Part shown: one piece after another, positions 8,768-17,964 of the stretch
How positions within the stretch are numbered: position 1 is the stretch's first letter
Layout: each line of letters starts with the position of its first letter
NCBI RefSeq assembly: GCF_004331485.1
Contig: NZ_SJKD01000005.1
Span: 372,001-436,000 of the forward strand
Direction: 5' to 3'
Origin: Kribbella capetownensis
GTDB taxonomy: Bacteria > Actinomycetota > Actinomycetes > Propionibacteriales > Kribbellaceae
Length of the DNA stretch: 64,000 bases
Notes under the pieces: generated by a model
The model's input: only the letters and a program-made list of their open reading frames with translations
What the model was told of the DNA's origin: nothing
The model's database searches: none
Translations under genes and position numbers: made by a program

Positions 8768-8811
8768 GCTCCCGCGGTCAGCGACCGACGCTGACCACTC
8801 GGGGCGGGAGC
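8768..8811 (-). terminator. nested inverted repeat downstream of the SDR gene
   Basis: GCTCCCGC-GGTCAGCG at 8768-8783 pairs with CGCTGACC (8789-8796) and GCGGGAGC (8804-8811), giving a 16-bp perfect stem with a 7-base one-sided bulge and a 5-base loop. It lies 65 bp after the stop of the SDR gene at 8876 and just before the methyltransferase start, so it probably terminates the SDR transcript. No U-tract is visible. Confidence 0.55.
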
Positions 8812-8875
8812 AACCAACCTGCCTGACTGGTGATCGGTCCCACCTCCTTCGTCCGCCGTTCCGGTGCTGACCACC

Positions 8876-9826
8876 TTACCCGAAGGCGTTCACTCCGGTG
8901 AGCTCGGCCGAGACGGTCCACAAGCGGGCCGCCGACGCCGGATCCACGGCGTACGGCCGGACGCCCGGGCTGTCGTCGGTGGAGACTTCCGCGATCTCGC
9001 AGTCCTCACAGAAGACACCGCCAAGACCGTCCAGCTGCGGCGACGTCGCGGCCCAGACCTGGGTGGCGGCACCCTGCTCGGGTGACTTGAAGCCCTGGCC
9101 GACCGGGTTGCCGTCCGCGTCGATCCAGCCGTAGCCGACCATCTCCTCGCGGGTCAGATGACGCTGCAGCGGGGTCAGGATCCCGCCCGGGTGCAGCGCG
9201 AACGCACGCACGCCGGAATCCTTGCCGAGGGCATCCAGCTGGACGGCGAACAGCACGTTCGCCGTCTTCGCCTGCCCGTACGCCTGCCACTTGTCGTAGC
9301 CCTGCCGGAACTCGAGATCGTCCCACCGGATGTCCGAGCGCCGGTGTCCCGTCGACGACACCGACACGACGCGCGCGCCACCGTCGGCCGTCAGCGCGGG
9401 CCACAGCCGGTTCACCAGCGCGAAGTGCCCGAGGTGGTTGGTGGCGAACTGCGCCTCCCAGCCCGGGCCGACCCGGATCTCGGGGCTGGCCATGATCGCC
9501 GCGTTGTCGATCTGGATGTCGATGCTGCGCCCCGACGCAAGGAACCGGTCCGCGAACGCACGCACACTGTCCAGGTCACCGAGATCCAGCTCGTCGACCT
9601 CCACACCGGAGACATCGGCCAGGACCTCACGTGCGGCGTCCGGACGTCGCGCCGGTACGACGACGTGCGCGCCGGCCTTGGTCAACGCGCGGGTCGTCTC
9701 CAGGCCGAGGCCCGAGTAGCCGCCGGTCACCACCGCCAGCTTGCCGGTCAGGTCGATGCCGGCCAGAACATCGTCCGCGGTGCTGTCGTGCCCGAACCCC
9801 GAACCGATCTTGTGCTGTGCTGTCAT
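8876..9826 (-). CDS. SDR family oxidoreductase (retinol-dehydrogenase-like)
   Basis: A 316-residue extended-N-terminus SDR. The cofactor loop is TGGYSGLGLE near residue 35, and IDNAAIM stands in place of NNAG. The catalytic region is SVSSTGHRRSDI with YGQAK (Tyr-x3-Lys). The C-terminal acidic AEVSTDDSPGVRPYAVD extension is typical of the retinol-dehydrogenase/WW-oxidoreductase-like group in actinobacteria. It faces the LysR gene on the same strand (42 bp downstream of it) and may be co-transcribed with it. The substrate is unknown. Confidence 0.85.
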   Translation of the reverse strand: MTAQHKIGSGFGHDSTADDVLAGIDLTGKLAVVTGGYSGLGLETTRALTKAGAHVVVPARRPDAAREVLADVSGVEVDELDLGDLDSVRAFADRFLASGRSIDIQIDNAAIMASPEIRVGPGWEAQFATNHLGHFALVNRLWPALTADGGARVVSVSSTGHRRSDIRWDDLEFRQGYDKWQAYGQAKTANVLFAVQLDALGKDSGVRAFALHPGGILTPLQRHLTREEMVGYGWIDADGNPVGQGFKSPEQGAATQVWAATSPQLDGLGGVFCEDCEIAEVSTDDSPGVRPYAVDPASAARLWTVSAELTGVNAFG

Positions 9827-9868
9827 GCTTCGCAGCCTATGAGTTGGACCTCGCTCTAAGTCAAGCCA

Positions 9869-10759
9869 TCAGGCGTCGAGGTGCGGGTTGGCGCGCAGCG
9901 ATTCGACCAGGCGCTGGAGAGCCGGGTTGGGGCTGTCCGGACTCCAGCACGCGTGCAACGTCACGGAGTGCGCGTCCGCCGGATCGAGCTCCCGGTAGCG
10001 CACGCCCTCGACGCCCATCGCCTTGATCGAGCGCGGGATCAACGCACACCCGAATCCGGCCCTGACCAGCGCCAGCATCGTCGGCACCTGCGAGGCCAAC
10101 TGACTCACGGCGTACCGGTCCATTCCGATCATCGCCGCACAGATGTCGTGCAGGTACTGCGATCCTTCCGGGCTGTAGCCGATGTAGCCGTCCGTCACGT
10201 CGACCAGCGCAACCGGCGAATCCCCCTCCGCCAACGGATGCGTGGCCGGTACGGCCACCACCAGGTCCTCTGAGTGGACCAATACCGACTCGAACTGCGA
10301 CGGGATCGGTGGCCGGACCAGCCCGAGATCGATCTCCAGGTTCGCGAGCGCCTCGAACTGCGACTGGCTCACCAACTCGGTGAGCTCGGCCGTCACCGCC
10401 GGGGTCCGCTTCGCGACCATGGTGAGGAAGTCGGCCAGTACGGCGTACGCCCCGATCGCGGTGAAGGCGATCCGCAGCGTCCCGGTCTGTCCCTCGGCTG
10501 CCCGCCGTGTCGCCTCCGGGGCTATTTCGAGCAGGGCGAGCACCCGGCGAGCGTGCTCCAGGAATACATCGCCCGCCGCGGTCAGCCGGACTCCGCGGCC
10601 GGTCCGGTCGAACAGCCGGACCTCGAGAGATCGCTCCAGGCCCTGGATCTGCCGGGTCAACGGCGGCTGGGTCATGTTCAGCCGCTGGGCGGCGCGGCCG
10701 TAGTGCAGTTCCTCGGCGACGGCGACGAAGCCGCGCAGTTGCTGGAGCGACAGGTCCAT
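9869..10759 (-). CDS. LysR family transcriptional regulator
   Basis: A 296-residue LysR protein starting MDLSLQQLRGFVAVAEELHY, with the winged HTH RAAQRLNMTQPPLTRQIQGL and a periplasmic-binding-like effector domain. I took the start at the conserved MDLSLQQLRGF rather than 15 codons upstream, which would intrude into the divergent promoter. It is divergent from catabolic operon A (start 10856), the usual LysR target arrangement, with 96 bp between starts. It also runs toward the SDR at 8876-9826. Confidence 0.87.
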   Translation of the reverse strand: MDLSLQQLRGFVAVAEELHYGRAAQRLNMTQPPLTRQIQGLERSLEVRLFDRTGRGVRLTAAGDVFLEHARRVLALLEIAPEATRRAAEGQTGTLRIAFTAIGAYAVLADFLTMVAKRTPAVTAELTELVSQSQFEALANLEIDLGLVRPPIPSQFESVLVHSEDLVVAVPATHPLAEGDSPVALVDVTDGYIGYSPEGSQYLHDICAAMIGMDRYAVSQLASQVPTMLALVRAGFGCALIPRSIKAMGVEGVRYRELDPADAHSVTLHACWSPDSPNPALQRLVESLRANPHLDA

Positions 10760-10855
10760 ACCGGCACGGTATCGGTTCATGCGAAATCGGGCTTGGACCT
10801 GCATAACGGAAAGCGCCTACCGTCAGAGCGACGCCCAAGCGAAGGAGCCCCCACG

Positions 10856-11881
10856 GTGCCGAAACTCGTTGCCCTGATGTCCCCCGAACGTGCCGACGAC
10901 GTGGTCGACCCGCAGACCCGCCGGCTGCTCGAGGACCGGTTCGAGGTCGTCTGGGCGCAGCCCGCTCACGCCGCTGGACCGGCGACGCCCGGCAAACCGC
11001 CGGCGCTGGACCCGGCAGCCGTGCCCGGGTTGGTGGCCGGCGCCGACGTACTCCTGACCAGCTGGGGTACGCCGCACCTCGGCGAGGAACTGTGGGCCGA
11101 CGGCAACGGACCGAAGGTGGTCGCGCACGCGGCCGGCACGGTCAAGAACCTGATCGACCCGGTCATCCTCGACCAGGGTGTCGCCGTCTTCTCGGCCGGA
11201 CCGCGGATCGCCTGGTCTGTCGGCGAGTACTGCCTGGCCTCGATGCTCACCCTGGCACGTCGTCTCCCCCGCTTCGACCAGGCGATCCGGCAAGGTGGCT
11301 GGAAGCAGACCGACTACCGCGGCCACGAACTCGCCGGGGCCAAGGTCGGCATCGTCGGCGCGAGCAGCACGGCCCGCGCTCTCATCACATTGCTGCAGCC
11401 CTTCCACTGCGACCTCGTCGTCTACGACCCGTACCTCACCGCCGAGCGCGCGAGCCAGCTCGGCGTCCGCACCGCCGAACTGCAGGAGACGGTCGAGAGC
11501 GCGTTCCTGACGATCCACGTCCCGAACGTGCCGGAGACCAAGGGCATGATCACTCGCGAGCTGATCCAGCGGATCCCCGACGGTGCGGTCGTCGTGAACT
11601 CGTCCCGTGGACCCGCGCTCGACCAGCAAGCGCTGCTCGACCACGTGCGCGACGGACGCCTGTACGCCGCACTCGACGTCTACGACCCCGAGCCACCGTC
11701 CTTCGATGCCACCACCCTGCAGGCCTCCAACCTGCTGCTCAGCCCGCACGTCGCCGGTGACACCGTCGAAGGTCACCTCGCCCTCGCCGGCTACGTGCTC
11801 GCCGACGCGCTGAAGTGGCTCGAGGACGGCACTCGCGGACCCAGCTTCGTCGATCCGGCCGTCTGGTCGATCGCGGCCTGA
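10856..11881 (+). CDS. D-isomer 2-hydroxyacid dehydrogenase family protein
   Basis: A 341-residue protein. The NAD-binding segment is GAKVGIVGASSTARALITLL with VYDPYL after it. The catalytic Arg is in NSSRGPALD, the Glu in DVYDPEPPS and the His in SPHVAGDT. These enzymes interconvert 2-hydroxy and 2-keto acids in the cytosol. GTG at 10856 follows GAAGGAGCCCCCAC; a longer reading frame extends upstream but crosses the divergent LysR promoter. It is the first gene of operon A, with the next gene 12 bp downstream. The cofactor loop GxSSTA departs from GxGxxG, so nucleotide binding may be modified. Confidence 0.85.
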   Translation: MPKLVALMSPERADDVVDPQTRRLLEDRFEVVWAQPAHAAGPATPGKPPALDPAAVPGLVAGADVLLTSWGTPHLGEELWADGNGPKVVAHAAGTVKNLIDPVILDQGVAVFSAGPRIAWSVGEYCLASMLTLARRLPRFDQAIRQGGWKQTDYRGHELAGAKVGIVGASSTARALITLLQPFHCDLVVYDPYLTAERASQLGVRTAELQETVESAFLTIHVPNVPETKGMITRELIQRIPDGAVVVNSSRGPALDQQALLDHVRDGRLYAALDVYDPEPPSFDATTLQASNLLLSPHVAGDTVEGHLALAGYVLADALKWLEDGTRGPSFVDPAVWSIAA

Positions 11882-11893
11882 AAGGAGGACCGC

Positions 11894-13036
11894 ATGTCCC
11901 GGATCACCCAGGTCGAAGTCTTCCCGGTCGCGGTGCCGTTCGCCCGCCGGTTCGTGCTCGGCAGCGGAGCCGTCGGCTCCCCCGGCGCGGCTCCGGACCA
12001 GGCCGCCGCGGTGGTGTTCGTGAAGCTCACCACCGAGGACGGTGTCGTCGGGTGGGGAGAGCAAAGAGCACTGCCCAGCTGGAGCTACGAGACCGCCGAG
12101 ACGATGGCCGTCGTGATCAGGCGGCACCTCGCCCCGATCCTGCTCGAGCTGACGCCGTTCGACGTCGAGCTCTTCCACCAGCGCGCCGCCAAGCGCCTCA
12201 GCCCAGCGGTCTCGAACGGCTTCCCGTTCGCCCGCGCCGCCGTCGACGTCGCCATGCACGACGCGGCCGGCAAGCTCGCCGGCGTCCCCGTGCACGCGCT
12301 GCTCGGCGGCAAGGTGTACGACGAGATCCCGCTCTGCTCGGCCATCGGGGTCGGCGACCAGGAGGCGGTCCGCGACCATGCGATCAAGTCGTCGGACTAC
12401 CCGGCGTACAAGGTCAAGATCGGGGGCGACCTGGACGCGGACACCGAGGCGATCCGGACTGTGGCCGAGGTGGCCGGCGGCAAGCCCTTGTGGCTCGACG
12501 CGAACCAGTCGTACCGCCCCAGCGCGCTGCGGCAACTGCTCGACCGGACCAGGGACATCCACACGATCCACTGCGTCGAGCAACCCGTGCCGAGCACGGA
12601 CACACTCGCGATGCAGCGGCTGCGCGAACTGATCGACCTGCCGATCGCGATCGACGAGGGCAGCTTCTCCGCCCAGGACCTGGCCAGGGCGATCCGGCTG
12701 GACGCCGCGGACCTGGTCGTGATCAAGGTCTGCAAGTCGGGCGGCCTGCGGAACGCACTCAAGACCGCCCAGACCGCGCTGGCCGGCGGTCTCGAGATCC
12801 TCGCCAGCGGCCTCACCGACTGCGGAGTCGCATTCGCCGCCGCGCTGCACGTGTTCAGTCAGCTCGAGCTCGCGCTGCCCGCCGAGCTCAACGGGCCGGA
12901 ACTGCTGTCCGATCTGTACGTCGACGGACTGAGCATCACCAAGGCCGTCGCAACGGTCCCCACCGCCCCTGGACTGGGCGTTCAGGTCGACGAGGAGCGA
13001 ATCCGCGCCGAGTCGATCGACCTGCTCTATCGGTGA
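11894..13036 (+). CDS. mandelate racemase/muconate lactonizing enzyme family protein
   Basis: A 380-residue enolase-superfamily enzyme of the MLE subgroup. The Lys pair is K173-V-K175 (AYKVKIGG). Metal ligands are D202 (LWLDANQSY), E229 (HCVEQPVP) and D254 (IAIDEGSF), with the opposite Lys at K278 (VVIKVCKSGG). These positions match muconate cycloisomerase/dipeptide epimerase/o-succinylbenzoate synthase chemistry, i.e. abstraction of a proton alpha to a carboxylate. AAAGGAGG lies 7 bases before the ATG. It sits between a hydroxyacid dehydrogenase and a sugar-type importer, so a sugar acid or lactone is a reasonable substrate guess only. Confidence 0.87.
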   Translation: MSRITQVEVFPVAVPFARRFVLGSGAVGSPGAAPDQAAAVVFVKLTTEDGVVGWGEQRALPSWSYETAETMAVVIRRHLAPILLELTPFDVELFHQRAAKRLSPAVSNGFPFARAAVDVAMHDAAGKLAGVPVHALLGGKVYDEIPLCSAIGVGDQEAVRDHAIKSSDYPAYKVKIGGDLDADTEAIRTVAEVAGGKPLWLDANQSYRPSALRQLLDRTRDIHTIHCVEQPVPSTDTLAMQRLRELIDLPIAIDEGSFSAQDLARAIRLDAADLVVIKVCKSGGLRNALKTAQTALAGGLEILASGLTDCGVAFAAALHVFSQLELALPAELNGPELLSDLYVDGLSITKAVATVPTAPGLGVQVDEERIRAESIDLLYR

Positions 13037-13046
13037 GGAGAAACCC

Positions 13047-14357
13047 ATGAGCACGAAGCTGTCCCGCCGCAGCTTTCTCGAACTGACCGGCCTGGCCGGT
13101 CTGGGGCTGGCCGTGGCCGGCTGCTCGTCCGGTCCACCGGCCGGGTCGGCCACCTGGGCCATGTGGTCGAGCAGCGCCGCGGAGCGGAAGGTCTGGCAGG
13201 ACTTCAGCGCGTACGTCGAGCAGCAGCTCAAGGTGAAGTCCGTCCCGACCCTGACCCCGTCCGGCCCCTACCCGACCAAGCTCGACCTCCAACTCGTGAG
13301 CGGGACAGCCGGCCTGGTGACCGCGCTGAACGGCACGCTCATCCCGACGTACGCCGCCCGCGGTGCACACCGGCCGCTGGACGACCTGATCGAGGGTGAC
13401 TCTGACTTCGACCTGGACGACTTCTACCAGCCGATCCAGAAGATCTCGAGTTTCAACGGCAAGACGTACGCGATCGGGTTCGACGTCGCGCCGACGGTGA
13501 TGTACTACAACAAGAGCCTGCTGCAGAAGCAGGGCATCGCACTGCCGTCCCGGACCGAGCCGATGCCGTGGGCAACGTTCCGCGAACTGGCCGTCGAGCT
13601 GACCCACGCGCCGGACCAGTACGGCTTCACCTGCGCACCGGCGATCGACGACCTGGTGTCGTGGATCTACTGCGCCGGCGGGAACGTGATGAGCGAGGAC
13701 GCCTCCCGCAGCATCCTCGGCGAGCCGGAGGCGATGGAGGCGCTGCAGTTCGTCATCGACCTGTTCGTCAAGGACAAGGTCACGCCGCCGATCAAGAACC
13801 TGGTCACCGAGAGTTCGCTGTCGAACTTCCTGGAGGGCAATGTCGCCTTCATGCAGAACGGCCCGTGGCAGGTCGTCAACGTCCGCAAGGCCAAGTTCGA
13901 CTGGGACATCATCCCGTTCCCCGCCGGTGCCGCCGGCAGCACGCCGCGGGTCTCCGGCTCCAGCTTCGCGATTCCATCGGGGGTGCGCGAGGGTGCCGAT
14001 CTCGACCTCGCGTGGAAGCTGCTGAAGACCCTGACCAGTACGGGCGCGTTGGACATCTACGCCAAGGCCGGCCGGAACAACCCGGCCCGGTTCAGCGCAG
14101 GCAGCGCGTTCCAGCCGCCGCCGGACAACCTCGGCATCGTGCAGGACATCCTGGCCGGCAAGGTGGCCGGCGGACACCCGTTCGACGTCACCACGAACTG
14201 GAACCAGGTCAAGCAGTTGCTCGGCCAGGATCTGCCCCGCACCTTCCTCGGTCAGGTTCCGGTGCCCGAGGCAATCGCCGGGGTGACCCCGCGTCTCGAC
14301 GTACTGATGCGGCAGCACCTCGACAACATCCGCCAAGCCACCGCCAGGAGGGGGTGA
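13047..14357 (+). CDS. sugar ABC transporter substrate-binding lipoprotein (operon A)
   Basis: A 436-residue extracellular solute-binding protein (family 1 type). The N-terminus has a twin-arginine motif SRRSFLEL and a lipobox AVAGC with Cys26, so Tat export and lipid anchoring are likely. Typical SBP segments include FDVAPTVMYYNKSLLQKQGI and AFMQNGPW. It begins 10 bp after the enolase-superfamily gene and is followed 5 bp later by the first permease. Confidence 0.9.
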   Translation: MSTKLSRRSFLELTGLAGLGLAVAGCSSGPPAGSATWAMWSSSAAERKVWQDFSAYVEQQLKVKSVPTLTPSGPYPTKLDLQLVSGTAGLVTALNGTLIPTYAARGAHRPLDDLIEGDSDFDLDDFYQPIQKISSFNGKTYAIGFDVAPTVMYYNKSLLQKQGIALPSRTEPMPWATFRELAVELTHAPDQYGFTCAPAIDDLVSWIYCAGGNVMSEDASRSILGEPEAMEALQFVIDLFVKDKVTPPIKNLVTESSLSNFLEGNVAFMQNGPWQVVNVRKAKFDWDIIPFPAGAAGSTPRVSGSSFAIPSGVREGADLDLAWKLLKTLTSTGALDIYAKAGRNNPARFSAGSAFQPPPDNLGIVQDILAGKVAGGHPFDVTTNWNQVKQLLGQDLPRTFLGQVPVPEAIAGVTPRLDVLMRQHLDNIRQATARRG

Positions 14358-14362
14358 TCCCG

Positions 14363-15313
14363 ATGGCCCTGACCACCACCACCGAACCCGTACCGGCGAC
14401 CGCCGTATCTCCAAGCCCTACCTCGAAACCGACGCCACGCTGGCGCAACCGCGAGTCGCTCACCGCCTGGCTGTTCCTGCTGCCGAGCCTGATCGGATTC
14501 CTGATCTTCACCGCCGGCCCGGTCGTCGCCGCCGGCGTCATCTCGCTGCTCGACTGGAACCTGTTCAGCCCACCCACCTGGGCCGGCCTGCGCAACTTCG
14601 CCCGCCTCGGCCCGGACCCGACCTTCTGGTCGGCGCTCGGCAACACGGCGTACTTCACCTTCGTGAGCGTGCCGCTGACGATCCTGGTGAGCCTCGCGCT
14701 GGCGCTGCTGCTGAATCAGGGTCTGCGCCGGATCGCCGTCTTCCGCTCGCTCTTGCTGTTGCCCTACGCAACGATCACGGTGGCGGTCGCGTTCGTCTGG
14801 ATCTGGCTCTACATCCCGCACGACGGCCTGGTGAACGCCGTACTCGGGCTGTTCGGCATCCACGGCCCGGCCTGGCTGATCTCGGACAACTGGGCGATGC
14901 CGGCGCTGATCCTGATGAGCGTCTGGAAGAGCTTCGGGTTCGGCATGGTCGTGTTCCTGGCCGGCCTGCAGGCAATCCCGCAACAGCTCTACGAGGCCGC
15001 CCGCGTCGACGGCACCTCGCCGTGGCAGAGCTTCCGGAACGTCACGCTGCCGATGCTCTCACCAGCACTGTTCTTCGTGATCGTCACCTCGATCATCGGC
15101 TCGTTCCAGGTGTTCGACCAGGCTCTCATCATGACGAACGGCGGCCCGGGCACCCGCACCACCACGCTGGTCATGTACATCTACCGGACCGGCTTCGAGA
15201 ACTACGACCAGGGGTACGCCGCCGCACAGTCGCTGGTGCTGTTCGCCTTCATCGTGCTGATCACCGCGACACAGTTCTTCTTCCAGAAGAGGTTGGTCCA
15301 CTATGACAACTGA
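14363..15313 (+). CDS. carbohydrate ABC transporter permease, MalF-type (operon A)
   Basis: A 316-residue membrane protein with six predicted helices and the cytoplasmic EAA loop EAARVDGTSPWQSFRNVTLP. The start at 14363 follows AGGAGGGGG; the longer frame to 13568 is a shadow of the binding-protein gene. Its last 11 bases overlap the next permease, suggesting coupled translation. No ATPase is encoded nearby. Confidence 0.9.
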   Translation: MALTTTTEPVPATAVSPSPTSKPTPRWRNRESLTAWLFLLPSLIGFLIFTAGPVVAAGVISLLDWNLFSPPTWAGLRNFARLGPDPTFWSALGNTAYFTFVSVPLTILVSLALALLLNQGLRRIAVFRSLLLLPYATITVAVAFVWIWLYIPHDGLVNAVLGLFGIHGPAWLISDNWAMPALILMSVWKSFGFGMVVFLAGLQAIPQQLYEAARVDGTSPWQSFRNVTLPMLSPALFFVIVTSIIGSFQVFDQALIMTNGGPGTRTTTLVMYIYRTGFENYDQGYAAAQSLVLFAFIVLITATQFFFQKRLVHYDN

Positions 15314-16154
15314 AGCTCTCCCTCTGGTCTCCAACAAGGTCGTCCAGCGGAAGCTGATTGTCTTCGCCTGCTTCCTGGTCACCGCACTCACGCTGATCCC
15401 GGTCGTGATGATGGTGCTGGTCGCGTTCCAGTCCGACGCTGAGTCGATGGCCGCCAAACCGTCGTTCTGGCCGAGCAGTTGGCATCCGGAGAATCTGACG
15501 CGCGCCTTCGAACTGGTGCCGCTCGGTAAGTACCTGCTGAACACCGTCTACTTCGCCGGCGGGACGACCCTGCTGGAGACCGTGACGGCGGCGCTCGCGG
15601 CGTACGCGTTCGCCCGGCTGAACTTCCCCGGCCGGGGCTGGCTGTTCGGCATCTATCTGGCCACGCTGATGATCCCGTCGCAGGTGACGCTGATCCCGCA
15701 GTTCGTGCTGGTCGCGAAACTGCACGGCATCGACACCTGGCCGGGCATGATCCTGCCGCACGCGTTCACCGCGATCGGGGTCTTCCTGCTCCGGCAGTTC
15801 TTCCTCGGCATCCCGCGCGACTACGAGGAGGCCGCCCGGCTGGACGGCGCCAACCGGTGGCAGGCGTTCATCCGCGTGATCGTGCCGCTGGCGGTCCCGG
15901 CGATCGCGACCTTGGCGGTGTTCAAGTTCATCGGTCAGTGGAACAACCTTCTGTGGCCATTGGTCATCTCGAACAGCGACGCGACCCGGACGGCGTCCGT
16001 CGGGCTGCAAGTGTTCCAGGACACCAACGGCACGCAGTGGAACCTGCTGCTGATGGCCGCCACCGTCACCACGGTCCCGCTGATCATCCTGTTCTTCCTG
16101 ACGCAACGCTGGTTCGTCCGAGGTATCACCATGAGTGGGCTGGGAGGCCGCTGA
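15303..16154 (+). CDS. carbohydrate ABC transporter permease, MalG-type (operon A)
   Basis: A 283-residue six-helix permease with the EAA loop EEAARLDGANRWQAFIRVIVP and the typical MalG-type C-terminus FVRGITMSGLGGR. Its ATG overlaps the preceding permease by 11 bases, and its stop is immediately followed by the ATG of the next gene. Together with the two genes before it, it forms a complete importer lacking only the ATPase. Confidence 0.9.
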   Translation: MTTEALPLVSNKVVQRKLIVFACFLVTALTLIPVVMMVLVAFQSDAESMAAKPSFWPSSWHPENLTRAFELVPLGKYLLNTVYFAGGTTLLETVTAALAAYAFARLNFPGRGWLFGIYLATLMIPSQVTLIPQFVLVAKLHGIDTWPGMILPHAFTAIGVFLLRQFFLGIPRDYEEAARLDGANRWQAFIRVIVPLAVPAIATLAVFKFIGQWNNLLWPLVISNSDATRTASVGLQVFQDTNGTQWNLLLMAATVTTVPLIILFFLTQRWFVRGITMSGLGGR

Positions 16155-16937
16155 ATGACCTATCTGTGGTCCGTCTTCACCAAACCCTGGGCAGGGCTGC
16201 CCGGTGACGAGCTCGGCCGGCTGGTCTCGGGTCTCGGGTTCGCCGGCGCCGAGATCCCGGTCCGCGACATCGCTTACCTCACCCCGGCCGCGGCGGAGAC
16301 CGAGTTGCCGAAGTTCACGGCACAGTTGCGAGCCGAGGGCATCGAGCCGATCAGCGTTGCCAGTGATCTCTCGGAGCGCGTCTTCGCCGCTTGTGCGGAG
16401 GCCGGCGTACCGATGATCCGGATCATGGCCGACGTGGGACCGGACGGGTACGCCGCATCGGTGCGACGCAATCGCGTGCTGCTCGAGGAGGCCGCCGTAC
16501 TGGTGGAGCGGTACGGCGTCCAGGTCGGGGTGCAGCCGCATCACGGGCGGTTCGTGGCGTCGACGCTCGGAGTACTGCAACTGCTCGACGGACTGCCCGA
16601 GTCCTTCAAGCTCGTCTGGGACGCGGCGCACGATGCGCTGGCCGGTGACGATCCCGCCGTCACCCTCGAACTCGGCGCCGACCGGATCGGCATCGTCAAC
16701 CTGAAGAACGCGTACTACGTCCGCACCGACGACGGCTGGAAGACGTATTTCGGCCAGGCCGGCGAAGGACTGTCCGACTGGACCGCAGTGTTCACCGCCT
16801 TGGAGAAGCTCAAGTACACCGGACCGATCTGTCTCACCGGCCAGTACTCCGACCTCAGTGTGCCGGTCGAGGAACGTGTGAGAACTGATCTCCGGACCGC
16901 TGTCACATCATCGCGCCGGGATCCGTCGAGGGAGTGA
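16155..16937 (+). CDS. sugar phosphate isomerase/epimerase-like TIM barrel protein
   Basis: A 260-residue protein of the xylose-isomerase-like TIM-barrel type. Recognisable segments are GFAGAEIPVRD, VGVQPHHGRF, KLVWDAAHDALAGDDP and GIVNLKNAYY. Canonical members bind a divalent metal through two Glu, Asp and His. Here the expected strand-end Glu residues read as Gln (GVQPHHG) and Thr-Gly-Gln (CLTGQYS), and HxKD is NLKNA, so the metal site looks incomplete. It starts directly after the permease stop. Probably the last catabolic gene of operon A. Confidence 0.78.
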   Translation: MTYLWSVFTKPWAGLPGDELGRLVSGLGFAGAEIPVRDIAYLTPAAAETELPKFTAQLRAEGIEPISVASDLSERVFAACAEAGVPMIRIMADVGPDGYAASVRRNRVLLEEAAVLVERYGVQVGVQPHHGRFVASTLGVLQLLDGLPESFKLVWDAAHDALAGDDPAVTLELGADRIGIVNLKNAYYVRTDDGWKTYFGQAGEGLSDWTAVFTALEKLKYTGPICLTGQYSDLSVPVEERVRTDLRTAVTSSRRDPSRE

Positions 16938-16969
16938 AGACAACACCACGGAACCTGGAGAAACCTCCC

Positions 16970-17425
16970 ATGAATGCACGGATGACGAACCCCGCCGAGA
17001 TCCTCCCGGACGCCACCAAGGGCGTCCAGAACATCTACAAGGCCATCGCCCAGGCCGGCGCGCCGGGAGCGACGCTCGAGCTGGTGCACCTGCGGGCCAG
17101 CCAGATCAACGGCTGCTCCCCCTGCGTGTTCGGCGGGATCAAGTCGGCGCTCAAGAACGGCGAGACCGACGAGCGGCTGCACCAGGTCGCTGCTTGGCGC
17201 GACTCGGACCTGTTCACCGCCTCCGAGCGTGCGGCGCTCGAGCTCACCGAGGCCGCGACCCGGCTGGCCGACCGGCCGGGCGCTGTCACCGATGAGATCT
17301 GGGCCGCGGCCGCCGAGCACTTCGACGAGCGGCAGCTGTCCGGGATCGTGATGATGATCGCGCTCACCAACATGTTCAACCGGATCAACACCACCGTCCG
17401 TACCCCGGCCGGAGCCACCTGGTAG
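16970..17425 (+). CDS. carboxymuconolactone decarboxylase / AhpD-like protein
   Basis: A 151-residue all-helical AhpD-fold protein. It carries the redox pair and neighbours in HLRASQINGCSPCVFGG (CxxC), plus a conserved helical end MMIALTNMFNRINTTV. Members act as peroxidase partners or decarboxylases; the CxxC favours an alkylhydroperoxidase-like thiol role. The ATG at 16970 is preceded by CTGGAGAA. A GTG at 16934, overlapping the previous stop, is an alternative that adds 12 residues. Confidence 0.85.
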   Translation: MNARMTNPAEILPDATKGVQNIYKAIAQAGAPGATLELVHLRASQINGCSPCVFGGIKSALKNGETDERLHQVAAWRDSDLFTASERAALELTEAATRLADRPGAVTDEIWAAAAEHFDERQLSGIVMMIALTNMFNRINTTVRTPAGATW

Positions 17426-17509
17426 GACTTGGGCTGCACATAGTCTGGGCGCCGGTGTCGAGAAGGGCACCGGCGCTCCGACGTACCCAGGACAGGACGG
17501 AGATTCGCG

Positions 17510-17860
17510 ATGAAATACATGCTGCTGATCTACGGGAACACCGACACCTGGGATGCCCTGCACGCCGCGGGAATCGAGCAAGTGCTCGACCAGCACCGGG
17601 TCCTCGCCGAGGAACTGAAGGCGAACGGCGAGTATGTCGACGGCATCGGGCTGACCACCGCGAGCGCCCGAGTGGTCAGGGTGAACGACGGAATCCCGGC
17701 GGTCACCGATGGACCGTTCACCGAGGCGAAGGAAGTGCTGGCCGGGTACTACTTGGTGGAGTGCAGTCTGGAGCGGGCGACGGAGATCGCGGCCCGGCTG
17801 CCGGAGGCTCCGTACTCTCCGATCGAGATTCGCGCGCTGACCGATCCGATGGAGGACTGA
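17510..17860 (+). CDS. YciI family protein (DGPF domain)
   Basis: A 116-residue protein with the YciI/DGPF fold: MKYMLLIYG at the start, VTDGPFTEAKEVLAGYYLVE in the middle and PIEIRAL at the end. The family has no firm function; in actinobacteria such genes usually sit beside an ECF sigma factor, which is absent here. It lies 84 bp after the AhpD-like gene with GGACGGAGA upstream. Confidence 0.86.
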   Translation: MKYMLLIYGNTDTWDALHAAGIEQVLDQHRVLAEELKANGEYVDGIGLTTASARVVRVNDGIPAVTDGPFTEAKEVLAGYYLVECSLERATEIAARLPEAPYSPIEIRALTDPMED

Positions 17861-17964
17861 GGGCCGTCCGCAGGGAGGGACGGCTCCAGAAACTTGCCGG
17901 CCTCAGCTCGGCGTTGGGATCTGAGACCGGCGAGTCACTCAGCTCTGTGCTTGGCCGCTGGGTT

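Noticed and set aside
10823..13231. 802-codon open frame antisense to operon A
   Set aside because: Typical high-GC shadow frame: it covers two well-supported genes on the other strand, has no ribosome-binding site and reads as low-complexity Arg/Gly/Asp-rich sequence.
17861..17964. missing ECF sigma factor after the YciI gene
   Set aside because: The usual partner was looked for in all frames; nothing sigma-like is present.
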